64,000 bases of DNA from JABDFW01 sp035550215 (GTDB lineage: Bacteria; Bacteroidota; Bacteroidia; Chitinophagales; Chitinophagaceae), in assembly GCA_035550215.1 (NCBI GenBank), contig DASZPM010000027.1, positions 124,001 to 188,000 of the forward strand, read 5' to 3'. This document shows, in pieces, positions 27,187 through 35,275 of this stretch. How positions within the stretch are numbered: position 1 is the stretch's first letter; each line of letters begins with the position of its first letter. Position numbers and translations under genes: made by a program. The notes under the pieces were generated by a model. The model searched no databases and was not told the DNA's origin. It worked only from the letters and a program-made list of their open reading frames with translations.

Positions 27187-28961
27187 CCTAGTAATTCTTT
27201 TAGCAATTCAGTAATGCCCTTTTGGCCATTATTGCCAAACTCCAAAGCTTCAATTTCTGCCTTGATTTCAGTTGATGGTCTCAACCCTTTGTACTCATAG
27301 AAGTATTTGGCGAAGTTGATCTCGTAGCCGATACGGGTTTTATCAAAATCTATCCAGGCATCTGGTACATGGGGTAATACTTCGTTTTGGAAGTAAACCT
27401 CAATATCTTCGCTTAAAGGAATATTTTCTTTATCTCTTTTTTTACTATCGGGTTTGATATTCCCCTTTTTATCTTTTACAGGTTTACCCTTTTCATCATA
27501 CTCAGGTTGCTCCACCGTAATCTGGTAATACCCAAAGTCATCGTTTTGGTAAATCTTGCAATACTTGCATTCTTCAAAATTGGTGTATAACTGAACCAGC
27601 TTTTCAATATGGAAGGATTCTATCTTGTTTCTCTTGTTTCCAAGGCTACGCTTTTCAGGGCGACAAAAGCCTTCAATACCGGCGGCTTTGTCTTCAGGTA
27701 CATCGGCATTAATTAACTGCACTCTGCCTTTGCGGTGCTTTGGTTTATTGTTGTCCAAAAACCAGATATAGGTATTGATGCCTGTGTTATAAAAAAGGTC
27801 TTTGGGTAAAGCAATGATGCAATCGAGCCAATCGTTACTGATAATCCATTTGCGGATGTCACTTTCACCGCCACCCGCATTACCTGTAAATAAAGGAGAG
27901 CCATTGGTAACTACTGCAATCTTACTACCATCTCTTTCCATCTTGCTAATCATGTGTTGCAGAAAAAGCAACTGCCCATCGCTTGTACCGGGTAAGCCAG
28001 CATAAAATCTACCGGCAGGGTTGGCACTTTCGTTTTGGATAAATGCTGCATCCTTACTCCAGGTTATCCCATAAGGAGGGTTGGCAAACATGTAATGGAA
28101 ATGCTTATCGGGGAAACGATCCTCTGTAAATGTGTTTCCATGGCGGATATTATCAGCATTTTCACCCGTTATCAATGCTTCTGATTTGGCAATAGCATAG
28201 GATTGCTCGTTAATTTCCTGACCGTATGTTTTTATTTCCGGTTTGGTCTTATTATTGGCTAACAATTCGTCCAGTACATAATTTTTTGCCAGATTAATCA
28301 TACCGCCTGTTCCCAAAGTGGGATCATAGATAGTACGAATGATGCCGGGTTCTGAGAGAATATCCTTCTCAGTACTGAATATAATCTTTACCATCAACTC
28401 AATTACATCACGAGGCGTAAAGTGCTCACCCGCTGTTTCGTTGCTTTGTTCGTTAGATATACGAATGAGTTCTTCAAAAATGTAACCCATGTTGTGGTTA
28501 TCCACTTTGCTGGTATGCAAATCAACCTGAGAGATGGCATCAATCATCTGGTAAAGCAACTTGTTCTTTACCAGCCTTGCAATCACTTTGTCAAACTGAA
28601 AATTGTCGATAATATCCCTGACCTCTTTATTAAACCCATTGAGGTAGTTGTTGAAATCAATCTCAACAGTTTTAGGATTTTCCTTTAGGGTTTCAAGGGT
28701 ATGTTTTGACGTATTGTAGAACTGCAAACCACCGGCAGCTTTACGTAAAATGGGGTCGAGCTTTTCTTCGCTTACCTTATCCTTAAAATTTCCGTAAGCA
28801 GCCCTCACTTTTCCATTTACAGGGTCGAGGATACAGTCTAACCTGCGTATCACTACAAAAGGCAACAGCACATCGCCAATCTCATTTTTCTTGAACACGT
28901 TCCAGAGCACTTTATCGGTAATCTGGAATATGAAGCTTACGTCTACTTTATTATTAGCCAT
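27183..28961 (-). CDS. hsdM: Type I restriction-modification DNA methyltransferase subunit
   Basis: 592 residues from the ATG at 28961 (MANNKVDVSFIFQ); upstream codons to 29027 add an unlikely leader. An N-terminal helical HsdM domain (WNVFKKNEIGDVLLPFVVIRRLDCIL) precedes the N6-adenine methyltransferase core: SAM-binding region DPTLGTGGM, catalytic NPPYG (in HYMFANPPYGITW), and an insertion with a CKYCKIY cysteine pair near residue 455. It modifies adenine in the sites chosen by HsdS. It is distinct from the degraded hsdM-type fragment at 33071, so two type I systems have passed through this locus. Confidence 0.95.
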   Translation of the reverse strand: MANNKVDVSFIFQITDKVLWNVFKKNEIGDVLLPFVVIRRLDCILDPVNGKVRAAYGNFKDKVSEEKLDPILRKAAGGLQFYNTSKHTLETLKENPKTVEIDFNNYLNGFNKEVRDIIDNFQFDKVIARLVKNKLLYQMIDAISQVDLHTSKVDNHNMGYIFEELIRISNEQSNETAGEHFTPRDVIELMVKIIFSTEKDILSEPGIIRTIYDPTLGTGGMINLAKNYVLDELLANNKTKPEIKTYGQEINEQSYAIAKSEALITGENADNIRHGNTFTEDRFPDKHFHYMFANPPYGITWSKDAAFIQNESANPAGRFYAGLPGTSDGQLLFLQHMISKMERDGSKIAVVTNGSPLFTGNAGGGESDIRKWIISNDWLDCIIALPKDLFYNTGINTYIWFLDNNKPKHRKGRVQLINADVPEDKAAGIEGFCRPEKRSLGNKRNKIESFHIEKLVQLYTNFEECKYCKIYQNDDFGYYQITVEQPEYDEKGKPVKDKKGNIKPDSKKRDKENIPLSEDIEVYFQNEVLPHVPDAWIDFDKTRIGYEINFAKYFYEYKGLRPSTEIKAEIEALEFGNNGQKGITELLKELLG

Positions 28962-29041
28962 TGTTATTTTAGTTCTTGTTTGTTTGATGATGCAAAGTAA
29001 TAAGATAACTGTGCAGTGATTCTGCATTGTTATTTTTATTT

Positions 29042-30091
29042 TCAGACATCGTTGATTAATCGGTTTTTAAGAGACTTATTCGCATTGCAACCACCCAAAA
29101 TGGCACCTCGATAAACTGGAGTCCCTCCATGAATATGGGCAGCTAATTCATTGCAAACCTTTTTTAATAGACTAAGGTCCTTGCTCGCAATCTGATATTC
29201 AGACTCACCTTGACTATTATTCAAAGCACTGAAATATGAATTGATTTGAAGCTTATTGACAACATGAACAGTCTTGCCATCTTTGGCTTTAAATAAATAA
29301 AAACCATGTTCACAAGAAGAGTTAACATAGTTCATTAACAAAAGCCTCTCATGCAGCATTTCGGATTTAATAAAAACAACCTCTACATTGATTTCATAGG
29401 GCCTCAAATTATTAATTTCGGTATTTAATTGGCCTGCTATTCTGTTTCTCCAAGCCTCGTTTTGATTATTATCCTCGGAAATAATTGTAACATGATATGG
29501 GATAGATAATGTGACTGGAAGTATTGCATCCAACATCCATAAAATATTACTATTCCCTGACGCAACATAATTGGCCCCTATTCTTTCTGTGGATTGTAAT
29601 AAAAAATTATCAGAAATTACCGCAGCATTTGTTGGCGGAAAAGTAAATTTCAATAGCGATCTCCAACCAATAGTTGCATCTTCTTCAATTTTCTCGTCTT
29701 TCAATAATTTTCTCTTGTAACTGCCAGTAAGAATATCATCATTAATTGATTCAGCACTTTGAACTATAACACCGTATGAGTTTTGAATTACTTGCGCATG
29801 AGCCGCAGAATAACTAAGAAAGAATGCTGAACGAGGCTTTGCGGCAATGATAGAATTGTCATCATAAATTGAATCAAAGTATTCTTTTAATGCAATTACA
29901 CTTCTTCCCCCCGTAGCTTTTATAAACTCAAATATTGGAGTACCTTCCATTTCCTCTGCTTCGAGTTCTTCATCTGTTATGTTCAAGCAAACTTCTGAAT
30001 GCTTGCAAAAGATATTATACCAGTTTGGCGTCCGGTCGTTAAAAACAATTATGTTTTCAAATATTTCCTTTTCAGCGTAAACAGTAAACAT
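29042..30091 (-). CDS. Unknown protein paired with an AAA ATPase inside the restriction operon
   Basis: 349 residues, no signal peptide or membrane helix. The C-terminal half contains VVFIKSEMLHERLLLMNYVNSSCEHGFYLF. This resembles the H-[DE]-R...NY motif seen in small defence-associated proteins with degenerate PLD-like folds; that is an impression, not a proven match. The N-terminal half (IIVFNDRTPNWYNIF) is unrecognised. Its ATG overlaps the stop of the ATPase gene (TGATG), so the two are made together and should be read as one two-gene unit. Confidence 0.6.
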   Translation of the reverse strand: MFTVYAEKEIFENIIVFNDRTPNWYNIFCKHSEVCLNITDEELEAEEMEGTPIFEFIKATGGRSVIALKEYFDSIYDDNSIIAAKPRSAFFLSYSAAHAQVIQNSYGVIVQSAESINDDILTGSYKRKLLKDEKIEEDATIGWRSLLKFTFPPTNAAVISDNFLLQSTERIGANYVASGNSNILWMLDAILPVTLSIPYHVTIISEDNNQNEAWRNRIAGQLNTEINNLRPYEINVEVVFIKSEMLHERLLLMNYVNSSCEHGFYLFKAKDGKTVHVVNKLQINSYFSALNNSQGESEYQIASKDLSLLKKVCNELAAHIHGGTPVYRGAILGGCNANKSLKNRLINDV

Positions 30092-31701
30092 CAGGCTTTC
30101 TTTTGGCGTTTAATTTTTAGTAATTCCAGAGTACTTGAAGAGGCCTCATCAAAAAAGCCATCGCCAAAATTCCTGTTGAAAGAACCATCTTCCAGATATT
30201 CCAAACGATAAGGCATTTGATAAATATCTTTTGGGAAATAGTGAACACGGAAGGGATTTTCATTTGGTGCGACTTCAAATTCATTAACAGCAACAATAAC
30301 CTGTGATCTCCGCAAAATATACTCAGAGTGTGTTTCAATAAGAAAATCTATATTAAACCTCTGGTGAACATCTAAAAACAAGTCAGCCAATTTGCTTTGT
30401 AATGCAGGATGCAAATTCAGTTCAGGTTCTTCAATAATTACTGTGGTTTTATCAATCAGCCTATAGTTTGAAGAGTCTTGTTTTACCTCTTTACCATCCA
30501 CAATACGGGAAACAGTAGAATTTTTCTCAGCCAGCTTAATTCTTTTAATTACACATGCAATTCTCATAATTAAGAGCATCGCTTGAATTGACCCCATTCC
30601 TTTATCAGCTAAATGAATTTTGACTTTATTAGAAAGTATTTTCATTTCATATGCCTCACCTGCGTGCATAGAAATTGAGAAGTCATCGCCCACTTCAAAT
30701 TCCTGCATCCACTTTAACACAAACCTGTGTTCTTCTTCCCCTTCAAGAATGTTCAGCTGCTTGTATTCATGTATAGCTTGTGCAAGGGGGTTATTTTTAT
30801 CCCTTATCGCAAAAAGTGCTGATTGTTTTGCCGGATTAGCACCCATGTAGGCAATTGAAAAATCGCTCATTGAAGTCATGAAATGGCTAAAAGAGGATTC
30901 TACAAATACAGGATCCAGTTCTTTTAGTGCTCGTAAATCTTCGAACCTTTCTGAAGCCTCTTCACCATTCTGAACATTTTGGAACTCCCTCTCATATTGT
31001 GACATTGAGTGTATCGAGAATCCGTCAACTATTTCAGTTAAAGAGTTAACATCGCCAAAATCTTCATCTAATGAAAAAAGAACTTCATCCTTGGTATCTA
31101 CAGTATTCCTGGCTTTGTTAACGTCAGCCAATTTTCCTTCCAGATTTTCCAACCGGGATATAAGTTCTATATACTCCTTACTTGTCTTTTTTAAACCCGG
31201 TTCAGCAAGCTGTGTTTTAGTTTCGCTTATTTGTGACTGTAATTCTGCAATTACTTTTTCATCAACTGAATTTACTTTTTTATCCCTGTGTTTGACTACT
31301 CTGATGAATCTATTTTGCATATTGAAAATAAAATTCAATTTGTAAACAGTGTCGGTAACTGTTAGCGAATGAACATTTGCAAATGCTTTGTTGTCCTCTC
31401 CAGTTACAGTTAGTTCAATTAGATAGTTTTCAATTTTCTGAGTAAAGTAAATATAATTCTCCTGGGCCTGATGATTTTTTGCTCTGCCGTAGGTAACAAT
31501 ATTCGCATCTTCTAACACACTGTTTCCAAAAGACAGTCTTTCAATATGGCCTGACTTGAAATAATTGTCTATAAGTAAAAGAGCTTTCACCAATGTGGAC
31601 TTCCCTGAATTGTTTCTGCCTACGAGAAAAGTGATACCACTATATTCAAGAGGATTGAAATTTTGGAACCGTCTAAAATTTTTAAACCCTATCTTATTCA
31701 T
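30091..31701 (-). CDS. OLD/SMC-like AAA ATPase of the embedded two-gene unit
   Basis: 536 residues from the ATG at 31701 (MNKIGFKNFRRF). Walker A is VGRNNSGKSTL near residue 30. A short coiled-coil arm lies mid-protein (ELQSQISETKTQLAEPG and LENLEGKLADVN), then the ABC-type Walker B and D-loop region VIIEEPELNLHPALQSKLADL, and the H-loop in LIETHSEYILRR. This is the DUF3696/OLD-type ATPase layout used by PARIS- and Septu-like systems, but no Toprim domain is present. It is followed by a 1-bp-overlapping partner gene that probably supplies the effector. It reads from the WYL/XRE promoter. Confidence 0.85.
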   Translation of the reverse strand: MNKIGFKNFRRFQNFNPLEYSGITFLVGRNNSGKSTLVKALLLIDNYFKSGHIERLSFGNSVLEDANIVTYGRAKNHQAQENYIYFTQKIENYLIELTVTGEDNKAFANVHSLTVTDTVYKLNFIFNMQNRFIRVVKHRDKKVNSVDEKVIAELQSQISETKTQLAEPGLKKTSKEYIELISRLENLEGKLADVNKARNTVDTKDEVLFSLDEDFGDVNSLTEIVDGFSIHSMSQYEREFQNVQNGEEASERFEDLRALKELDPVFVESSFSHFMTSMSDFSIAYMGANPAKQSALFAIRDKNNPLAQAIHEYKQLNILEGEEEHRFVLKWMQEFEVGDDFSISMHAGEAYEMKILSNKVKIHLADKGMGSIQAMLLIMRIACVIKRIKLAEKNSTVSRIVDGKEVKQDSSNYRLIDKTTVIIEEPELNLHPALQSKLADLFLDVHQRFNIDFLIETHSEYILRRSQVIVAVNEFEVAPNENPFRVHYFPKDIYQMPYRLEYLEDGSFNRNFGDGFFDEASSSTLELLKIKRQKKA

Positions 31702-31711
31702 GTTGCAAATT

Positions 31712-32755
31712 TTATTCTTTAGTGTGCAGCTTATCTGCACTGTTATTTTTGTAGTTGGAAAAAGTTAATTCAACCCTCTTTTTAATTCTATCCCTGAATG
31801 ATTTAGGATGTAATACTTCCGCAGCTTCCCCATAGGAAAGAATCAGTGATTCGAGTTCGTAATTTGGAATCAGATCAAGAGATATTAAAGCATGTGATGA
31901 ACCTTGTTCTTTAAGTTTTTGAGAACCGTGTATAGGTTTTGTTTTTATATATGGCAATAGCTCATTATTAACCTTTATTACAACGTTCTCAACCTTCCCG
32001 TCATTATTTAATGTAACTCCAATAATATCTTCAAAATATTCATTGAAATCTATTGACTTGTTAGGTATATACTTTTTCTTGCTTTCTTCAATTGCTGTAA
32101 TCCTGTCAAGGGCCAAATTCATAATAAACTGGCTTGCATCATTTTTACCAAATACATACCATCGATTGTTATATTGCTTCAAGAAATAGGGGTGAAAAAT
32201 GATTGATTGTGAAATATTTAGTTTGAAGCTCTTATATTCAATATTGATTGCCTTCCTATACAATATTGAATTGTAGATTGGCGTAATAAATTCTAAACCT
32301 TTTAAAAAATTGTTTTGGTCAAATTCAATAATCTTTTCACTGCTATGTGATAAAGCTAAGCCTGAATCCAACCTTGCAGAAATTTCATCTACCCATTCAA
32401 ACTGCGGCATGCCTTTAAAACGAGATAGTGTTAGTAGGGCCTCCTTTAATTGATTTTCTTCCGTTTCATTTAATGGTTGATTATTTATTGAAAAGCCTTT
32501 ATCCTCATACCTGAAATAAACCCTATGTCCATCCCTTATTCGCTCAAGTGGTATATTCCAGCCTTGGGTACTTTCCATGAACTTTATGTCCTCAAGGATT
32601 TGCCTTCGCTTGATGCCGTTATCATTTCCAGTAATTTCAAAAATAGCAGTGCTACATGCTTCCACAAGATCTTCTATAAAATACTTGCGCCCCGGATTGC
32701 GAAAGCATCTATCCAGCGTTTGGTATCTAATGATTGCATGTTTATTGGTCGCCAC
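31712..32755 (-). CDS. WYL-domain transcriptional regulator 2
   Basis: 347 residues. An N-terminal winged helix (about 5-75) precedes a WYL domain (about 150-240, with FHPYFLKQYNNRWYVFGK and NLALDRITAI) and a WCX-like C-terminus (IPNYELESLILSYGEAAEVL). Translation starts at a GTG overlapping the XRE stop (TAGTG). Together with that XRE protein it leads the type I restriction/ATPase operon, the position taken by BrxR/CapW-like repressors. The WYL motif blocks are nearly superimposable on those of the regulator at 12687, pointing to a shared mode of control. Confidence 0.88.
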   Translation of the reverse strand: MATNKHAIIRYQTLDRCFRNPGRKYFIEDLVEACSTAIFEITGNDNGIKRRQILEDIKFMESTQGWNIPLERIRDGHRVYFRYEDKGFSINNQPLNETEENQLKEALLTLSRFKGMPQFEWVDEISARLDSGLALSHSSEKIIEFDQNNFLKGLEFITPIYNSILYRKAINIEYKSFKLNISQSIIFHPYFLKQYNNRWYVFGKNDASQFIMNLALDRITAIEESKKKYIPNKSIDFNEYFEDIIGVTLNNDGKVENVVIKVNNELLPYIKTKPIHGSQKLKEQGSSHALISLDLIPNYELESLILSYGEAAEVLHPKSFRDRIKKRVELTFSNYKNNSADKLHTKE

Positions 32756-33063
32756 TATTGTCCCTTTTTCCTTCTGTTACTAATTATTTCCTTCTCAGCC
32801 ACTTCTATTGCTTTTAGAGCAATTTCTTCACCGCTTGTTACATGAATAATTTGATCTGCCACCCAAAGAGTCAAAAGTTCATCGCTTTCAACTTTTAAAA
32901 TATTAGCCAGTATTGGGATTTGCTCCCGTTTTATTTGCCGAAGTCCCTTTTCGATTTTACTCAGTTGAGCCGTATCCATTTCTAGCAATGGTGCTACATG
33001 CCGCAGGTACAGGTTTTGCTCTTCCCTGAGCTCCCTAATTCTCTCGCCAAATTGACTTTTCAT
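32755..33063 (-). CDS. XRE-family helix-turn-helix regulator leading the restriction operon
   Basis: 102 residues with a canonical Cro/C1 HTH at about 6-62 (IRELREEQNLYLRHVAPLLEMDTAQLSKIEKGLRQI), then a helical tail ending KKGQ. HTH proteins of this kind are frequently paired with restriction-modification genes, where they delay expression of the nuclease. It is the first gene of the minus-strand operon, translationally coupled to the WYL gene; promoter and operator should lie just above 33063. The upstream DNA is an eroded hsdM remnant. Confidence 0.85.
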   Translation of the reverse strand: MKSQFGERIRELREEQNLYLRHVAPLLEMDTAQLSKIEKGLRQIKREQIPILANILKVESDELLTLWVADQIIHVTSGEEIALKAIEVAEKEIISNRRKKGQ

Positions 33064-33070
33064 TATTTTA

Positions 33071-33628
33071 TTATTGACTTGTCAAATATTGGCAAATATA
33101 AGCAACCAAAGCAAGATTAATTTTGCTATGGCCTAGAGAATCCTGCATAATTTGCAACACTGGCACAGCTGAATATGGTGACAGAAAAAACTGCAACCAT
33201 TTGTCATACCTCGACCTGGGAATCTTATTCTTGTGTTGATGATTGTTCTGTATCAGCAGGGTACAATCTATTTTGCATTGTGCCGGCAAAACACTGCCAG
33301 TCTTATCTACACTTCCGCAAATAGTAGGCAGCTTAGCACGGCATACCAAGTGTTTCCACCGCGCCTCCTGCGGAACGAAGAATACGTAATAGGAGCTATA
33401 TACCTGCCTGTCCTCCGGGTCGTCGTACGCGTGGTCGCGCTCTTTGCTTACAATCTCTTTGTAAAGCTCATCAAAGGCGTCTGATACATATTTGAGAAAG
33501 AGTAAGCCGAGTACATAGTATTTATATTCCACTGCGTCAATGTTCTTCCGCAGCTTGTCAGCCGCCGTCCATAGTATTTGTTCAAAGGCGCGGGAATCTT
33601 TGTCGTTAGTCTTAGTGGTTTTAGCCAT
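33071..33628 (-). pseudogene. Remnant of a second type I methyltransferase gene (hsdM N-terminus)
   Basis: About 110 N-terminal residues are clearly HsdM-like (QILWTAADKLRKNIDAVEYKYYVLGLLFLKYVSDAF, then FFVPQEARWKHL) and of a different subfamily from the intact HsdM in this window. After RAKLPTICGSVDK the match ends and the frame runs through unrelated DNA. The last ~25 residues (LQIMQDSLGHSKI) are faintly like the end of a tyrosine recombinase, which is weak evidence. The catalytic NPPY region is absent, so it cannot methylate DNA. It marks the right side of the island as a recombination scar. Confidence 0.75.
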
Positions 33629-33681
33629 ATACCTTTTAATGGGCGAGTAAGTCGTCCAAAATACAGTATTTTTCTACATTT

Positions 33682-33858
33682 TCAAATAACCGTATCTCTG
33701 TGAGACAGGATACCCGATTGCCAATAGTACCTCCTTCGCTTGATAAAGTACTTATCCCCGTCAAAGATTTGGGCAGCCAGGTGTTTGGGAACATACTCGG
33801 GGCCAATAGATGATTTTCCAGCCCCGTTAGAGCCAGTAATAATGTATAATGAAGGCAT
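33682..33858 (-). pseudogene. Zeta-toxin-like P-loop ATPase, N-terminal remnant
   Basis: A 58-residue frame starts at the ATG at 33858 and ends with TGA at 33682-33684. It reads MPSLYIITGSNGAGKSSIG and goes on to IFDGDKYFIKRR. This is the start of the predicted ABC-type ATPase/zeta-toxin kinase family (Walker A GSNGAGKS), normally ~190 residues, so more than two thirds is missing. Its ATG overlaps the stop of the 86-residue upstream gene (TAATG), the usual two-gene arrangement of this toxin family. Confidence 0.7.
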
Positions 33859-34118
33859 TATTTGATTGGAGAAAATTTAAAACGCAGCCTGATGGAAGAT
33901 GCTTCCTGCGGGGTAAGCGTCCTGATGAATGTCAGGTCTTTTGCATCTTTTTTTGCATCCATCAGGTGCATTGAGCCATCCGGGTATTCCAGGTAAAACT
34001 GGTACGTCGGAAGATCTTTGACATTTATCATAAAAGCCTGTCCACCACGCAACTTCTGCTCCCGGAGTTTTTTCACGCCGGAAGTGCCTTTTATACCTGC
34101 TTTTTCTATGGTTAACAT
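33858..34118 (-). CDS. Small protein upstream of the zeta-toxin-like remnant, antitoxin-like position
   Basis: 86 residues, beta-rich and basic (TYQFYLEYPDGSMHLMDAKKDAKDLTFIRTLTPQEASSIRLRF). It looks like the short partner encoded just before zeta-like kinases in Bacteroidota: it is coupled by TAATG overlap to the remnant kinase. I recognise no named family. With the kinase broken, it is probably an orphan and may be decaying too, although its own frame is intact. Confidence 0.55.
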   Translation of the reverse strand: MLTIEKAGIKGTSGVKKLREQKLRGGQAFMINVKDLPTYQFYLEYPDGSMHLMDAKKDAKDLTFIRTLTPQEASSIRLRFKFSPIK

Positions 34119-34283
34119 GTATCGAAATTACGAAAAAATCTTTGCATTCGGGTATTTTCTTCGCCTGTAACCAGGATTTCCGGCAACTGCTGCAAAATAA
34201 TAAACGCGTTTACCGGTTTGTTACAGATGATTATTATATTACAGGGTAAAAACAAGTCAACGCCAGGATGGTCCTTGCAAATC

Positions 34284-34820
34284 CCCCTTCGCCGCCCCGC
34301 ACCCGGCGCCAGCCCACCTCATCCAAATCTATTTCCACCCTGCCACTACCCCCCACCGCTCGCCAGCCCGCTTCCCGCACTTCCCTCTTGCCGCTGCCTT
34401 TCCACTTTAATAATAACTATGAATACACCGCCCCAGCTCCCTTGCAGTTCATAAGCACTATAGGTAAGCATAAAGAAAGTATGGCTGTAAGAGAGTATGA
34501 ATGGGGTGTTTAACATTATAGAAGAGTAGGGGTTGTGCCATCAAGAGGTTTGGCGGCAGGAAAATAAATTGCCTGGTGTTTTATTAAGGAAGAATATTAG
34601 GTGCAGCTATTTGGCTGTAAATGCGTTAGGGTTGGCTTGCAGGCGTGGACGCGGGCCGGGCGCGGCCCGCCGAAGGCAGCACGCGCACGGTTCGCGGCCA
34701 GGCGATAGCCTTTATTTAAGCTGGTCCCGCAATCGGGTGCTGCCGGACGCCGGTAATAAAAAATCTAAGAAGTCTGAAATGCAAGTAAGCTTATAGGTAA
34801 AAGTATGCACCGGTGATATG
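34284..34820 (+). repeat. Dispersed ~540-bp non-coding repeat, copy A
   Basis: Aligns along its whole length with 49932-50473 in the same orientation, by eye well above 75% identical with small indels. Shared landmarks in order are GCCGCCCCGCACCCGGC, a C-rich tract, AGTTCATAAGCACTATAGG, GGGGTTGTGCCATCAAGAGG, AATGCGTTAGGGTTGGCTT, GACGCGGGCCGGGCGCGGC and CCGGTAATAAAAAATCTAA. No long conserved frame runs through both copies. On the minus strand a short tail FLDFLLPASGST is shared, which may be a decayed coding end. Function unknown. Confidence 0.85.
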
Positions 34821-35275
34821 TACTCAATAAGCGTGATATGTTCTTCGTCAATACAAATGCCCCTAATGTGATAAAAAGGATAATCTGGCTGAGTTTTAAC
34901 TTCGTCGAAAAATATGAGTAACATAACCTCGCAATTATTTGTAATTAATGCTATTGCTGAAGGTAATTATTTTGAATTTTTTTGCTGCCGAATATCAATC
35001 CGGGCAGTCAATTTATTTTGCTATCATTTATAGCAATTTGTACCTTTGGTGAGTTAATAAACACAGACAGTTCTTTATTTTCCCGGGTTGGTGACAAGAG
35101 AGGTGACGTGCCTTCTCAATCGATGCCAACCGGCTGATAGTCAAAAAAATACAAGCGAAAGATTCGGGCAGTCCTGCTGAAAACTCTCAAAATCAAATAT
35201 TAACTTAGCAATTAAAGTAGTATTCATTTTTGGTTAAGTCCCCAATAGTCTCAAAGGCTTTCAGTTAAATATTGT
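34821..35275. other. Intergenic interval between repeat copy A and the CHAT gene
   Basis: AT-rich, about 455 bp. A 70-residue minus-strand frame (34712-34924) enters the repeat and may be a gene remnant; it has no recognised domain. I see no terminator with a clear stem after the CHAT gene and no RNA gene. Confidence 0.4.

Noticed and set aside
34218..34796. Short frames inside repeat copy A and their equivalents in copy B
   Set aside because: The frames are not conserved between the two copies because indels shift phase, so the element is not protein-coding as it stands.
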